Shown one piece after another: positions 18,804-26,846 of a stretch of DNA of 39,676 nucleotides. Source of the stretch: SIG299 sp964544055. GTDB taxonomy: Bacteria > Bacillota > Clostridia > Lachnospirales > Lachnospiraceae. The translations under genes were made by a program, and so were the position numbers. Positions within the stretch are counted from its first letter, which is position 1; every line of letters begins with the position of its first letter. A model generated the notes under the pieces. It saw only the letters and a program-made list of their open reading frames with translations. It had not been told where the DNA came from and ran no database searches. The DNA lies in NCBI GenBank assembly GCA_964544055.1, contig CAZJAA010000030.1, positions 1 through 39,676 on the forward strand, in the 5' to 3' direction.

Positions 18804-20411
18804 ATGAAAAAATACAGGGGAAAGCTGTTTGTTGTATTACTTCTGCTAAGTCTTAAGGTGCTGGAAACGGTTCCTGTACGGGCAGAACTTTTTTTAAATC
18901 AGAACGAAATACGGGTGGGGCTCACTTCCATGTATGCCGGAAAAGAGCAGATTACCATTTATAATACGAAGCTGGGGTATGGATATTGCATCAACAATCG
19001 ATATCTTCAGGAAACGGTATTGGAGAGTGCGTCCGGTTTTTCCTTTGTACCGGTAGCCGGCTATTTTATTTCTGAAAAAAACTTTTACGGAAGCTATCAG
19101 GCAGCCAGTCTGGCAGCAGAAAAATATCAGCAGCTGGGCGTGGAAGCTTATCCGGGAAGCTGTTATCAATGTAGCTGGAGAGTTTACTTTGGCAGTGTGT
19201 CCCAATATTCCGAGGGAGAAACTTTTATGGCAAGGCTTACAGAGCTGACCGGAAAAAACAATTTTGAACTTTTACCGGGAAATAATTATCGCATTGAAGT
19301 AAGCGGTACGTTTGGAAAATTGCTGATTGATGTGGAGGAACGTTATGCTTATCCGCAGTTCAGACCGGTGACTGTGTATGAAAAGGAAGCTTATTGCGTG
19401 GATATGGGAGACCGGATATACCGTGGACGAATAGAAATCGGTCGTTATGGAAAAGCAACGCTGACTGCGGTGAACATTGTTGATATGGAAGAGTATTTAT
19501 ACGGTGTTGTTCCATCGGAAATGTCCTCTACCTGGCATGAAGAGGCATTAAAGGCACAGGCAGTGTGTGCAAGAAGCTTTGCCTTGATAAAAGCAGGCTA
19601 TGGTGGAGACTCTAATGCAAAAAAAGGTTATAAAATAGTTGACACAGTCTCTTCACAGGTGTATAAAGGATATCTGGCTGAGTCTGTTAAAGCAAACCGG
19701 GCAGTGAATGCTACAAAAGGCGAAATGCTATGCTATAACAATAAAGTTGTGGCAGCATATTATTTTTCCACAAGTGGCGGACGTACAGAGTCTTCGCTGG
19801 AAGTATGGGGTGCCGACCTGCCATATCTGCGAAGTGTTCCGGATCTGTATGAACAGGCCGCAGAGTATCAGGTGTGGCAGACAAAGATTTCTTTAAATAA
19901 GATTAATTCGCTGTTAAAAAGTCAGGGGATTACTGATGAAAGCATGGATACCCTTCTTGTTTCTGCACAGTCGGAAAATGGAAGAGTTTCCGCATTAAAG
20001 CTGCTTGGAACTAATGCATCTTTGACGCTTCAGGGTACCACTATAAGAACCATTCTTAATCTGCCAAGTACAAAGTTTAAAGTGGTCAGGCAGAGAGAAG
20101 TGCCGGATCAGGTGTCAGTGTTGAGTGCAGAGGGTCTGACTTCCGGAAAAATCAGTGATATGTATGTGGCATCTGTGGATGGAGTGGCAAAAGCATCCGG
20201 AGAGTTGGAGCAATATATTGTTCAGGGAGCTGAAAATCTGTTGAATTATCCTCGTACAGCGCCGCAGGACGAAAATGAAATTTTATTTGCAGGCATGGGC
20301 TATGGGCATGGTGTAGGCTTAAGTCAGTATGGGGCGAAGGGAATGGCAGAGGCCGGCTATACATACAAAGAAATTTTGGAATATTACTTTACAGGAGCAT
20401 GTGTAAGATGA
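18804..20411 (+). CDS. SpoIID/LytB domain-containing protein
   Basis: This 535-aa exported protein has a signal peptide (residues 1-27: basic start, LFVVLLLLSLKVL core, VRAE cleavage region). Residues about 60-140 resemble a SPOR-like peptidoglycan-binding fold. The SpoIID catalytic region contains MEEYLYGVVPSEMSSTWHEEALKAQAVCARSFAL (about 228-261), with the conserved Glu of the PSEM motif. The protein ends with the family signature GMGYGHGVGLSQYGAKGMA. SpoIID proteins are lytic transglycosylases that cleave stripped glycan strands in sporulation; LytB forms act on the vegetative wall. It is longer than typical SpoIID (about 340 aa), so a vegetative or paralogous role is possible. Its TGA overlaps the ATG of queA. 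Confidence 0.85.
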   Translation: MKKYRGKLFVVLLLLSLKVLETVPVRAELFLNQNEIRVGLTSMYAGKEQITIYNTKLGYGYCINNRYLQETVLESASGFSFVPVAGYFISEKNFYGSYQAASLAAEKYQQLGVEAYPGSCYQCSWRVYFGSVSQYSEGETFMARLTELTGKNNFELLPGNNYRIEVSGTFGKLLIDVEERYAYPQFRPVTVYEKEAYCVDMGDRIYRGRIEIGRYGKATLTAVNIVDMEEYLYGVVPSEMSSTWHEEALKAQAVCARSFALIKAGYGGDSNAKKGYKIVDTVSSQVYKGYLAESVKANRAVNATKGEMLCYNNKVVAAYYFSTSGGRTESSLEVWGADLPYLRSVPDLYEQAAEYQVWQTKISLNKINSLLKSQGITDESMDTLLVSAQSENGRVSALKLLGTNASLTLQGTTIRTILNLPSTKFKVVRQREVPDQVSVLSAEGLTSGKISDMYVASVDGVAKASGELEQYIVQGAENLLNYPRTAPQDENEILFAGMGYGHGVGLSQYGAKGMAEAGYTYKEILEYYFTGACVR

Positions 20412-21475
20412 TGAAAAAACAGGACTTTTATTTTGACTTACCGGAGGAACTGATTGCACAGGATCCCTTGCAGGATCGTTCCTCTTCCAGATTATTGGTA
20501 TTGAATAAAGAAACCGGTGCAATTAAGCATCAGATTTTTACCGATATTCTGGATTATTTAAAAGAAGGAGATTGCCTGGTTCTGAATAATACCAAGGTTA
20601 TTCCGGCACGTTTGATTGGAGAAAGAGTGCTGTCGAAAAAAAAGGGCAACGGCACAGAAACCAAGGGTGCCCAGATAGAACTTCTTTTGCTGAAAAGAAG
20701 AGAAAATGATATCTGGGAAACGCTTGTAAAACCGGGAAAGAAAGCAAAACCGGGCACAATTATCCGGTTTGGTGACGGATTGCTTACAGCAGAAGTGCTG
20801 GAAATTGTAGAGGAAGGAAACCGATTGGTAAAGTTTCATTACGAGGGCATTTTTGAAGAAATTCTGGATAAGCTTGGACAGATGCCGCTGCCACCGTACA
20901 TCACACATAAATTACAGGATAAAAACCGCTATCAGACAGTGTATGCCAAGCATGAAGGTTCAGCGGCAGCACCAACTGCGGGGCTGCATTTTACAAAGGA
21001 ATTGCTGGAAGCAGTAGAAAAAAAGGGAGTTACCATTGCCAATGTGACCCTGCATGTCGGTCTGGGAACTTTCCGCCCGGTAAAAGAAGAGAATATTCTG
21101 GATCATCATATGCATACCGAATCGTATCAGGTACTTCCGGAAGAAGCGGAGAAGATAAACAATGCCAAAAAAAATGGCGGCAGGGTTATTTGTGTCGGAA
21201 CAACGAGCTGCCGTACAATAGAATCAGCAGCAGATGAAAATGGGGTAGTGCAGGCAAAGGAAGATGATACCAGCATATTTATTTATCCGGGATATCGGTT
21301 CAAAGTGTTGGACGGGCTGATTACGAACTTTCATCTGCCGGAATCTACACTTTTAATGCTTGTTTCTGCTTTGGCAGGAAGAGAACACATACTTGCTGCA
21401 TATAATGAAGCAGTGAAAGAACGTTACCGTTTCTTTTCGTTTGGGGATGCCATGTTCATTACAAGCGAGCAGTAA
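20408..21475 (+). CDS. queA: S-adenosylmethionine:tRNA ribosyltransferase-isomerase
   Basis: This 355-aa enzyme of queuosine synthesis transfers and isomerises the ribosyl part of SAM onto preQ1 in tRNA, giving epoxyqueuosine. Conserved blocks are clear: DFYFDLPEELIAQDPLQDRSSSRLLVL at the start, DCLVLNNTKVIPARLIG, GQMPLPPYI, SAAAPTAGLHFT, HVGLGTFRPV and ITNFHLPESTLLMLVSA near the end. Length is normal. The start shares four bases (ATGA) with the spoIID-like stop, and AGGAG at 20393-20397 is 10 bases upstream; this implies translational coupling. A further ATG at 20399 lies too close to the ribosome site to be preferred. Confidence 0.95.
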   Translation: MMKKQDFYFDLPEELIAQDPLQDRSSSRLLVLNKETGAIKHQIFTDILDYLKEGDCLVLNNTKVIPARLIGERVLSKKKGNGTETKGAQIELLLLKRRENDIWETLVKPGKKAKPGTIIRFGDGLLTAEVLEIVEEGNRLVKFHYEGIFEEILDKLGQMPLPPYITHKLQDKNRYQTVYAKHEGSAAAPTAGLHFTKELLEAVEKKGVTIANVTLHVGLGTFRPVKEENILDHHMHTESYQVLPEEAEKINNAKKNGGRVICVGTTSCRTIESAADENGVVQAKEDDTSIFIYPGYRFKVLDGLITNFHLPESTLLMLVSALAGREHILAAYNEAVKERYRFFSFGDAMFITSEQ

Positions 21476-21483
21476 GGCAAAGT

Positions 21484-21523
21484 CTGAATTTTATACAATT
21501 CAGGCGTAGCTTCAGAAGCTATT
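21484..21523 (+). terminator. Two small hairpins after queA, weak terminator or processing site
   Basis: CTGAATT-TTATAC-AATTCAG (21484-21503) is followed by the palindrome TAGCTTCAGAAGCTA (21509-21523), which precedes TTTT. Stems are short and AT-rich, so termination would be partial. It sits between queA and the small downstream gene. Confidence 0.35.
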
Positions 21524-21562
21524 TTGGATATAGGTAAGATTAAAAACCGGGAGGATAATATA

Positions 21563-21832
21563 ATGACAAGAGATCAGTATGACGAAATGATGGAATTTGT
21601 ACAGGAGGATATTAATACAATTACAGATTATCTGGAAGTGAACTATGATGAGATGTCATTAGAAGATATTTGTATGTTGTACCGTGTTTTTTTAGAAGAA
21701 AAACCGGAAGGGGAAGAAAAAGAGGATATTCACCGGGAACTTTTAGAGCAGTTGTATGATATGGCGGAGGAACATCCAAAGGATATGTTAAAAGCTGCAA
21801 AAAAGGTGCAGAACTATCTGGAAAAAGAATAA
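21563..21832 (+). CDS. Small acidic conserved-looking protein, function unknown
   Basis: This 89-aa protein is very rich in Glu and Asp, mainly helical in appearance (MTRDQYDEMMEFVQEDI..., ending KKVQNYLEKE). I do not recognise a named family. No signal peptide, membrane segment or metal motif is seen. A longer reading frame extends upstream to a TTG at 21524, but the ATG at 21563 has GGGAGG 6-11 bases upstream and is the clear start. It lies downstream of queA and ends at a terminator-like hairpin. Its product is likely cytoplasmic; nothing else can be inferred. Confidence 0.7.
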   Translation: MTRDQYDEMMEFVQEDINTITDYLEVNYDEMSLEDICMLYRVFLEEKPEGEEKEDIHRELLEQLYDMAEEHPKDMLKAAKKVQNYLEKE

Positions 21833-21906
21833 AAAATTTCCCCCATGTATGCTTTGCTCATCGGATGTGTAAACTGCCGGGCAGAGAACTGGGGGAATTT
21901 TTTATT
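21831..21906. terminator. Long-looped bidirectional terminator between the small gene and tyrA
   Basis: The arms AAAAAATTTCCCCC (21832-21845) and GGGGGAATTTTTT (21891-21903) can pair, with an inner CTGCC/GGCAG hairpin in the loop. A- and T-tracts flank both sides, so it could serve the small plus-strand gene and the minus-strand tyrA. Confidence 0.5.
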
Positions 21907-21930
21907 ACATTCAAACGCTCCGCTCTGGAT
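21903..21930 (+). repeat. Intergenic repeat copy 1 (CTCCGCT element)
   Basis: This 28-base stretch matches 34173-34200 at 23 of 28 positions: TATTACAT, two differing bases, then AAAC-CTCCGCT-TG-AT. Both copies lie in intergenic DNA after a gene end. This may be a small dispersed repeat or part of a terminator family. Confidence 0.35.
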
Positions 21931-22000
21931 GTGTACTCGCACGAAAAGAAAATAGTCGCAGGTGACTGCACTTGGCGTGAGAATGTGCCAAGGCATATTT

Positions 22001-23110
22001 TTAATTTTTTAGGTATATGTAATAACCATTGGTTTCCAGAACGTGGGTCGCCTTTGCTACAGCATCCTTGTTGTAAAATTCGATTCGGAGAACTCCCTGT
22101 TCGAATTCACGGTTATGGATAATGCCGATATTTTTGATACTGATGCCATGCAGGGAAAGCAGGGTAGCAAGCAGTGCAAGGGCACCGGTTTCGTCTTTGA
22201 TGTCAACATACAGCTCAAAGGACGCCATGAGGGCACCTTTGGAACTGGATGAAATGGAATTCCGGTAGTTTCCGGCAATGTCGAACATATGATATAAAGC
22301 CTCTGTATTATCCGCAAGAATCATCTGCCGAGCCTGTTCCAGCAAATTCTGGTACTGGGTGAGTATATCGCAGATGCTTTCTTTGTTGGACATACAGATA
22401 TTTTCCCAGATTTCCGGGGAAGAAGATGCAATGCGTGTAATATCTTTAAATCCACCGGCTGCCAGAAGACGCATTTTAGGTTCCAGGGAACCGGAATTTT
22501 GAATCATATTGACAAGCTGTGCGGCGATGATATGCGGAACGTGACTGATGGCTGCAGTGATTTTGTCGTGCTCCCTTGGTTCAAGAACAATGGGAATAGC
22601 ACCCATAAGCCGTACAAGCTTGGTGTAGCGTTCCAGCATGGAGGCTTCTGTCTGGGAAGTCGGAGTTAAAATATAGTAGGCATTTTCCAGTAAAAGTGTA
22701 TCGGAATGCTCGTAGCCGGTTTTTTCTGAACCGGTCATGGGATGTCCTCCGATGAAGCAGTGTTCCAGCCCAAGTTCAGCAACTTTTTGATGAATATCAC
22801 CTTTTACACTGCCGACATCTGTAAGAAGGCAGCCCGGTGAAAGAATGTCTTTCAGATTTTCCAGATATTCTATGTTTTTTTGCACTGGGGCGCAGAGAAA
22901 AATCATATCACAGGCAGAAAAATCAGTGAGGTTTGTGGAGATATTGTCCAGTACACCGTCTTCCTTTGCCAATATAAGAGAATGGGATGGCAAAGCACCG
23001 TATTGGAAGGCTGTTAAAACAGGAGTTTCTGCCAAAAAAGCTTTTAAAGCACGGGCAATTGAGCCACCAATTAATCCAAAGCCGATAAATCCGAAGTGTG
23101 TTGTGGACAT
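22001..23110 (-). CDS. tyrA: Prephenate dehydrogenase with C-terminal ACT domain
   Basis: This 369-aa enzyme oxidatively decarboxylates prephenate to 4-hydroxyphenylpyruvate for tyrosine synthesis. The NAD(P)-binding motif is GFIGFGLIGGS (residues 7-17). Other landmarks are DVGSVKGDI (near 116), the GGHPMTGSEKTGYEHS substrate loop (near 140) and HVPHIIAAQLVN (near 209). An ACT domain starts near residue 298 (ELYVDIKDETGALALLATLLSLHGISIKNIGI) and is the expected site of tyrosine feedback. GAAAGGAG is 9 bases before the ATG. It is a monocistron, divergent from the MATE gene. Shikimate-pathway genes aroK and aroQ occur 6 kb away. Confidence 0.93.
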   Translation of the reverse strand: MSTTHFGFIGFGLIGGSIARALKAFLAETPVLTAFQYGALPSHSLILAKEDGVLDNISTNLTDFSACDMIFLCAPVQKNIEYLENLKDILSPGCLLTDVGSVKGDIHQKVAELGLEHCFIGGHPMTGSEKTGYEHSDTLLLENAYYILTPTSQTEASMLERYTKLVRLMGAIPIVLEPREHDKITAAISHVPHIIAAQLVNMIQNSGSLEPKMRLLAAGGFKDITRIASSSPEIWENICMSNKESICDILTQYQNLLEQARQMILADNTEALYHMFDIAGNYRNSISSSSKGALMASFELYVDIKDETGALALLATLLSLHGISIKNIGIIHNREFEQGVLRIEFYNKDAVAKATHVLETNGYYIYLKN

Positions 23111-23147
23111 AGGAAAATACTCCTTTCAATTTTTTTCTTTTGTCCCT

Positions 23148-23176
23148 ATTTTAGTGCAAAGAGGGTGGTTTGTCAA
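23148..23176 (-). promoter_or_regulatory. Strong promoter of tyrA
   Basis: On the minus strand a consensus TTGACA is 17 bases from TAAAAT, about 38 bases upstream of the start codon. This is one of the best promoter matches in the window. Confidence 0.75.
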
Positions 23177-23180
23177 CATA

Positions 23181-23220
23181 GTTCTGCGTTAAAGCGTTGC
23201 GCATTAACGCAACATAGAAC
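23181..23220. promoter_or_regulatory. Palindromic operator between tyrA and the MATE gene
   Basis: The 40-base block contains GTTGCG-CATTAA-CGCAAC (23196-23213), the overlapping dyad TGCGTTAA/TTAACGCA (23184-23191, 23204-23211) and outer arms GTTCT/AGAAC (23181-23185, 23216-23220). It lies upstream of both divergent -35 boxes. MarR- or TetR-type regulators use such sites at exporter genes; the regulator itself is not in this window. Confidence 0.55.
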
Positions 23221-23232
23221 AAGAAATTTCGA

Positions 23233-23261
23233 TTGAAAGAGCAGCTGTTTCAGTGTATACT
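23233..23261 (+). promoter_or_regulatory. Promoter of the MATE exporter gene
   Basis: TTGAAA (23233-23238) and TATACT (23256-23261) are separated by 17 bases, about 33 bases before the start codon. Confidence 0.75.
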
Positions 23262-23293
23262 GGTGTGGAAAAAAGAAAAAAATGGAGAGAGTT

Positions 23294-24691
23294 ATGAAAC
23301 AGATTTTAAAAAAATATATCGGAGATAAAAAATTTTATAAAATGGTATTACTGATTGCAGTGCCGATTATGGTGCAAAACGGTATTACAAACTTTGTCAG
23401 CCTGTTGGATAATATTATGGTAGGACAGGTTGGAACAAACCAGATGTCCGGTGTTGCCATTGCAAACCAGATTATTTTTGTGTACAACCTTTGCATTTTT
23501 GGAGGCATGTCCGGTGCCGGAATTTTTGGCGCCCAGTTTTTTGGACAGGGAAATAATGATGGACTGCGTTCTGTGTTCCGCTTTAAGCTTGTCATCGGCT
23601 TTCTGCTGACCGCAATAGCAGCAGTAGTCATGTCTATGTATGGGGAACCATTGATTTCCCTATATTTGGATGAGAGTAATTCTGCGGCTGCAAATGCAGA
23701 AACCTTATTATATGCAATGCAGTATATTAAAGTTATGCTGGTAGGTTTTCTTCCGTTTGTCGTTGTGCAGATTTATGCCAGTACCCTGCGTGAAACTGGG
23801 GAAGCCATGCTCCCAATGCTTGCCGGAATTGCAGCTGTTGCCGTAAACCTTATTTTGAATTATATGCTGATTCTTGGAAACTGGGGAGCTCCGGAACTTG
23901 GTGTGGAAGGTGCTGCAATTGCTACCGTAACCTCGCGATTTGTCGAATGTTTTATTGTTGTGCTGTGGACACACCGGAATAAGCAGAAAAATCCTTACAT
24001 TGTAGGAATTTACAGAAGTCTGGAAATTCCGGCAGATTTAATGAAGAAAATCATCAAAAAGGGTACGCCACTGCTTATCAATGAAGCGTTATGGTCACTT
24101 GGAATGGCAACCCTGCTTCAGTGCTATTCTGTCCGTGGGCTTGGTGTGGTTGCAGGCATGAATATTTCCAATACGATTGTGAACCTGTTTAATGTTACTT
24201 TTATGGCACTTGGAACTTCCGTGTCCATTGTGGTTGGAAAACTTCTTGGAGCAGGAAAGATGGAGGAAGCAAAGGATACCGACCGGAAACTGATTGTGTT
24301 TTCAATTGCAAGCTGTATGGTGGTAGCCGCTATTGTGATTGTACTTGCACCGCTGTTTCCAGAGCTTTATAATACAGAGCCGGAGGTTCGGGAATATGCA
24401 AAGCACTTTATTATTATTGCAGCGCTTTTTATGCCGCAGAATGCCTTTTTGCATGCCGCTTATTTTACGCTTCGTTCCGGCGGAAAAACGGTAATTACCT
24501 TTTTATTTGACAGTGGCTTTATGTGGGTGGCATCTATTCCGTTTGCCTTTATCATCAGCCGTTATACGGCATTGCCGATAGAAGCTGTTTATGCCCTTTG
24601 TCAGGGGATAGAAATTTTGAAAAGTATTTTAGGCTTTATTCTGTTAAAGAAAGGAATCTGGCTGAACAACATTGTAGAAAATGAAGTGTAA
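23294..24691 (+). CDS. MATE family efflux transporter
   Basis: This 465-aa membrane protein has about 12 predicted hydrophobic helices in two halves, as in multidrug and toxic compound extrusion antiporters. The first MatE half starts PIMVQNGITNFVSLLDNIMVGQVG (near residues 24-47), with the conserved DNIMVG loop; the second begins near GTPLLINEALWSLG (about 257-270). It would export cations or drugs using a sodium or proton gradient; the substrate cannot be told. I use the ATG at 23294, preceded by GGAGAG. An ATG at 23282 has no good ribosome site. It has its own promoter next to a palindromic operator, which suggests inducible expression. Confidence 0.92.
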   Translation: MKQILKKYIGDKKFYKMVLLIAVPIMVQNGITNFVSLLDNIMVGQVGTNQMSGVAIANQIIFVYNLCIFGGMSGAGIFGAQFFGQGNNDGLRSVFRFKLVIGFLLTAIAAVVMSMYGEPLISLYLDESNSAAANAETLLYAMQYIKVMLVGFLPFVVVQIYASTLRETGEAMLPMLAGIAAVAVNLILNYMLILGNWGAPELGVEGAAIATVTSRFVECFIVVLWTHRNKQKNPYIVGIYRSLEIPADLMKKIIKKGTPLLINEALWSLGMATLLQCYSVRGLGVVAGMNISNTIVNLFNVTFMALGTSVSIVVGKLLGAGKMEEAKDTDRKLIVFSIASCMVVAAIVIVLAPLFPELYNTEPEVREYAKHFIIIAALFMPQNAFLHAAYFTLRSGGKTVITFLFDSGFMWVASIPFAFIISRYTALPIEAVYALCQGIEILKSILGFILLKKGIWLNNIVENEV

Positions 24692-24745
24692 AGAAACTGC
24701 TGGCAGAGCAACGAAACGGTTTTCATCGGAACAGCAATGAAAAGA

Positions 24746-24758
24746 CCGCATAGTGCGG
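24746..24758 (+). promoter_or_regulatory. Small hairpin just upstream of the ygiQ-like start
   Basis: A perfect CCGCA-TAG-TGCGG stem ends 15 bases before the ATG at 24774. It follows another imperfect stem, CGGTTTTCAT / ATGAAAAGACCG (24718-24748). A GTG at 24753 falls inside this hairpin, which argues against using it as the start. Confidence 0.4.
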
Positions 24759-24773
24759 CAGAAACGAGGAAAT

Positions 24774-26705
24774 ATGAAAGATTTTTTACCAATTTGCAAA
24801 GAAGATATGGAAAAAAGGGGCTGGAAACAGTGCGACTTTGTTTTTGTCATTGGGGATGCGTATGTAGACCATACTTCCTTTGCTCCAGCAATCATCAGCC
24901 GCGTACTGGAAAGTCATGGATATTGCGTAGGTATTATTTCCCAGCCTGACTGGAAGAATGAAGCAAGCATTACAATTCTTGGGAAACCGCGTCTTGGCTT
25001 CCTGATTTGTGCAGGAAATATGGATACGATGGTAAATCATTATACCGTGGCAAAAAAACGCCGTCAGAGTGATGCCTATACGCCGGGTGGCGAAATTGGC
25101 AAACGTCCGGACAGAGCAACCATTGTGTACAGCAATTTAATCCGTAAGGTATATAAGCAGGTGCCGATTATTATCGGTGGTATTGAAGCATCCCTGCGCC
25201 GTCTGGGACATTATGATTACTGGAGTGATAAAGTAAAACGTTCCATTTTGCTGGATTCGCAGGCAGATCTGCTTTCCTATGGAATGGGAGAAAAGTCTAT
25301 TGTAGAAATTGCGGACGCATTAGACAGTGGTCTGGCAATTCAGGACATTACGTTTATCAACGGAACGGTATATAAAACAAATTCGCTGGAATCGGTGTAT
25401 GATGCACTTACGCTTCCGTCTTTTCCGGAAATTCTGGCTGACAAAAAAACGTTTGCCCAAAGCTTTTATACGCAGTACTGCAATACGGATCCGTTTTCAG
25501 GAAAACGTTTGGTAGAAAAGTATGCGGAAAACGAATATGTGGTACAGAATCCTCCGGCAAAGCCGCTGACTCAGGCAGAAATGGATCGAATTTATGCTTT
25601 GCCTTATATGAGAAATTATCATCCGAGCTATGAGGAAAAGGGCGGTATTCCAATCATTCAGGAATTAAAGTTCAGCCTTGTCAGCAACCGTGGCTGCTTT
25701 GGCGGCTGCAGCTTCTGTGCCTTGACCTTCCATCAGGGAAGAATCATCCAGACCAGAAGCCATGAGTCGATCATAGAAGAAGCAAAGGCGTTTCAGTGGG
25801 ATCCGGATTTTAAAGGCTATATTAATGATGTTGGCGGTCCGACGGCAAACTTTAGGGCCCCTGCCTGCAAAAAGCAGTTGACAAAAGGTGTCTGTCCAAA
25901 TAAGCAGTGTCTGTTTCCTAAGCCGTGTGCCAATATGGAGGTCGATCATTCGGATTATTTAAAGCTGTTGCGAAAACTGCGTGAATTACCGAAGGTGAAA
26001 AAGGTGTTTATCCGTTCCGGTATCCGGTTTGATTATCTGATGGCAGATAAGGATGATACCTTCTTTAAAGAACTTTGTGAGCATCATATCAGTGGACAGC
26101 TTAAGGTAGCACCGGAGCATATCTGCGATGAAGTGCTTTCCATGATGGGAAAACCGGAAAATTCGGTTTATGAGTCTTTTATAAAAAAATATAAGCAGAC
26201 CAATGCAAAGCTTGGTAAAGAGCAGTATGTCGTGCCCTATTTAATGTCTTCCCATCCGGGTTCGACCATTAAGGAGGCTGTAAAACTCGCAGAATATCTG
26301 CGAGATCTTGGCTATATGCCGGAACAGGTGCAGGATTTTTATCCGACTCCGTCCACGATTTCCACCTGTATGTATTATACAGGACTGGATCCTCGTACCA
26401 TGAAAGAGGTATATACACCAAAATCTCCGCATGAAAAGGCAATGCAGCGTGCTTTGATTCAGTATCGTAATCCCAAAAACTATGATTTGGTTCTGGAAGC
26501 ATTAAAACTTGCCGGACGGGAAGATTTGATTGGCTATGATAAACGCTGCCTGATTCGCCCAAAGGAGGGCAGAGGCTATGGCGGCGGAAATTATGCCACC
26601 GGAAACAAAGGAAGGGAAAAAAATGGCGGAAACAGCAGAAATGCCGGAAAAAAAGCAGAAGGAAAAAAGAAAAAAACAATCCGCAACGTGCATAAAAAGA
26701 AATAA
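24774..26705 (+). CDS. YgiQ family radical SAM protein
   Basis: This 643-aa protein has an N-terminal YgiQ domain beginning FLPICKEDMEKRGWKQCDFVFVIGDAYVDHTSF (residues 4-36). The radical SAM cluster motif is CFGGCSFC (Cys308, Cys312, Cys315). Downstream are the family blocks VKKVFIRSGIRFDYL and HPGSTIKEAVKLA, and a further Cys group (CKKQ, CPNKQC, CANM) near 370-390. The C-terminus is a Gly/Asn/Lys-rich basic tail of about 45 residues, probably disordered and possibly RNA-binding. The reaction of YgiQ proteins is not established. The ATG at 24774 matches the conserved family start; GAGGA is close upstream. It follows the MATE gene by 82 bases with no clear terminator, so co-transcription is possible. 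Confidence 0.9.
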   Translation: MKDFLPICKEDMEKRGWKQCDFVFVIGDAYVDHTSFAPAIISRVLESHGYCVGIISQPDWKNEASITILGKPRLGFLICAGNMDTMVNHYTVAKKRRQSDAYTPGGEIGKRPDRATIVYSNLIRKVYKQVPIIIGGIEASLRRLGHYDYWSDKVKRSILLDSQADLLSYGMGEKSIVEIADALDSGLAIQDITFINGTVYKTNSLESVYDALTLPSFPEILADKKTFAQSFYTQYCNTDPFSGKRLVEKYAENEYVVQNPPAKPLTQAEMDRIYALPYMRNYHPSYEEKGGIPIIQELKFSLVSNRGCFGGCSFCALTFHQGRIIQTRSHESIIEEAKAFQWDPDFKGYINDVGGPTANFRAPACKKQLTKGVCPNKQCLFPKPCANMEVDHSDYLKLLRKLRELPKVKKVFIRSGIRFDYLMADKDDTFFKELCEHHISGQLKVAPEHICDEVLSMMGKPENSVYESFIKKYKQTNAKLGKEQYVVPYLMSSHPGSTIKEAVKLAEYLRDLGYMPEQVQDFYPTPSTISTCMYYTGLDPRTMKEVYTPKSPHEKAMQRALIQYRNPKNYDLVLEALKLAGREDLIGYDKRCLIRPKEGRGYGGGNYATGNKGREKNGGNSRNAGKKAEGKKKKTIRNVHKKK

Positions 26706-26734
26706 TGAGAAAAACAAAGTAGGGTAAAGGTATA

Positions 26735-26778
26735 AAAAACCTCCGGCGGCAGAGAAAAAGTCTGTGACCGGAGGTTTT
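26735..26778 (+). terminator. Intrinsic terminator after the ygiQ-like gene
   Basis: The arms AAAAACCTCCGG and CCGGAGGTTTT enclose a 21-base loop and are followed by a short T-rich tail. Confidence 0.75.
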
Positions 26779-26846
26779 GATTCTTTCACAGAAGCTATGT
26801 CCCGGGAAAGAATGAGCGTTCTGAAATTTTAGTCAGAGCTGTTTTA

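Noticed and set aside
24753..24773. A GTG start for the ygiQ-like gene
   Set aside because: The codon lies within a perfect hairpin and lacks a ribosome site; family conservation begins at the ATG at 24774.
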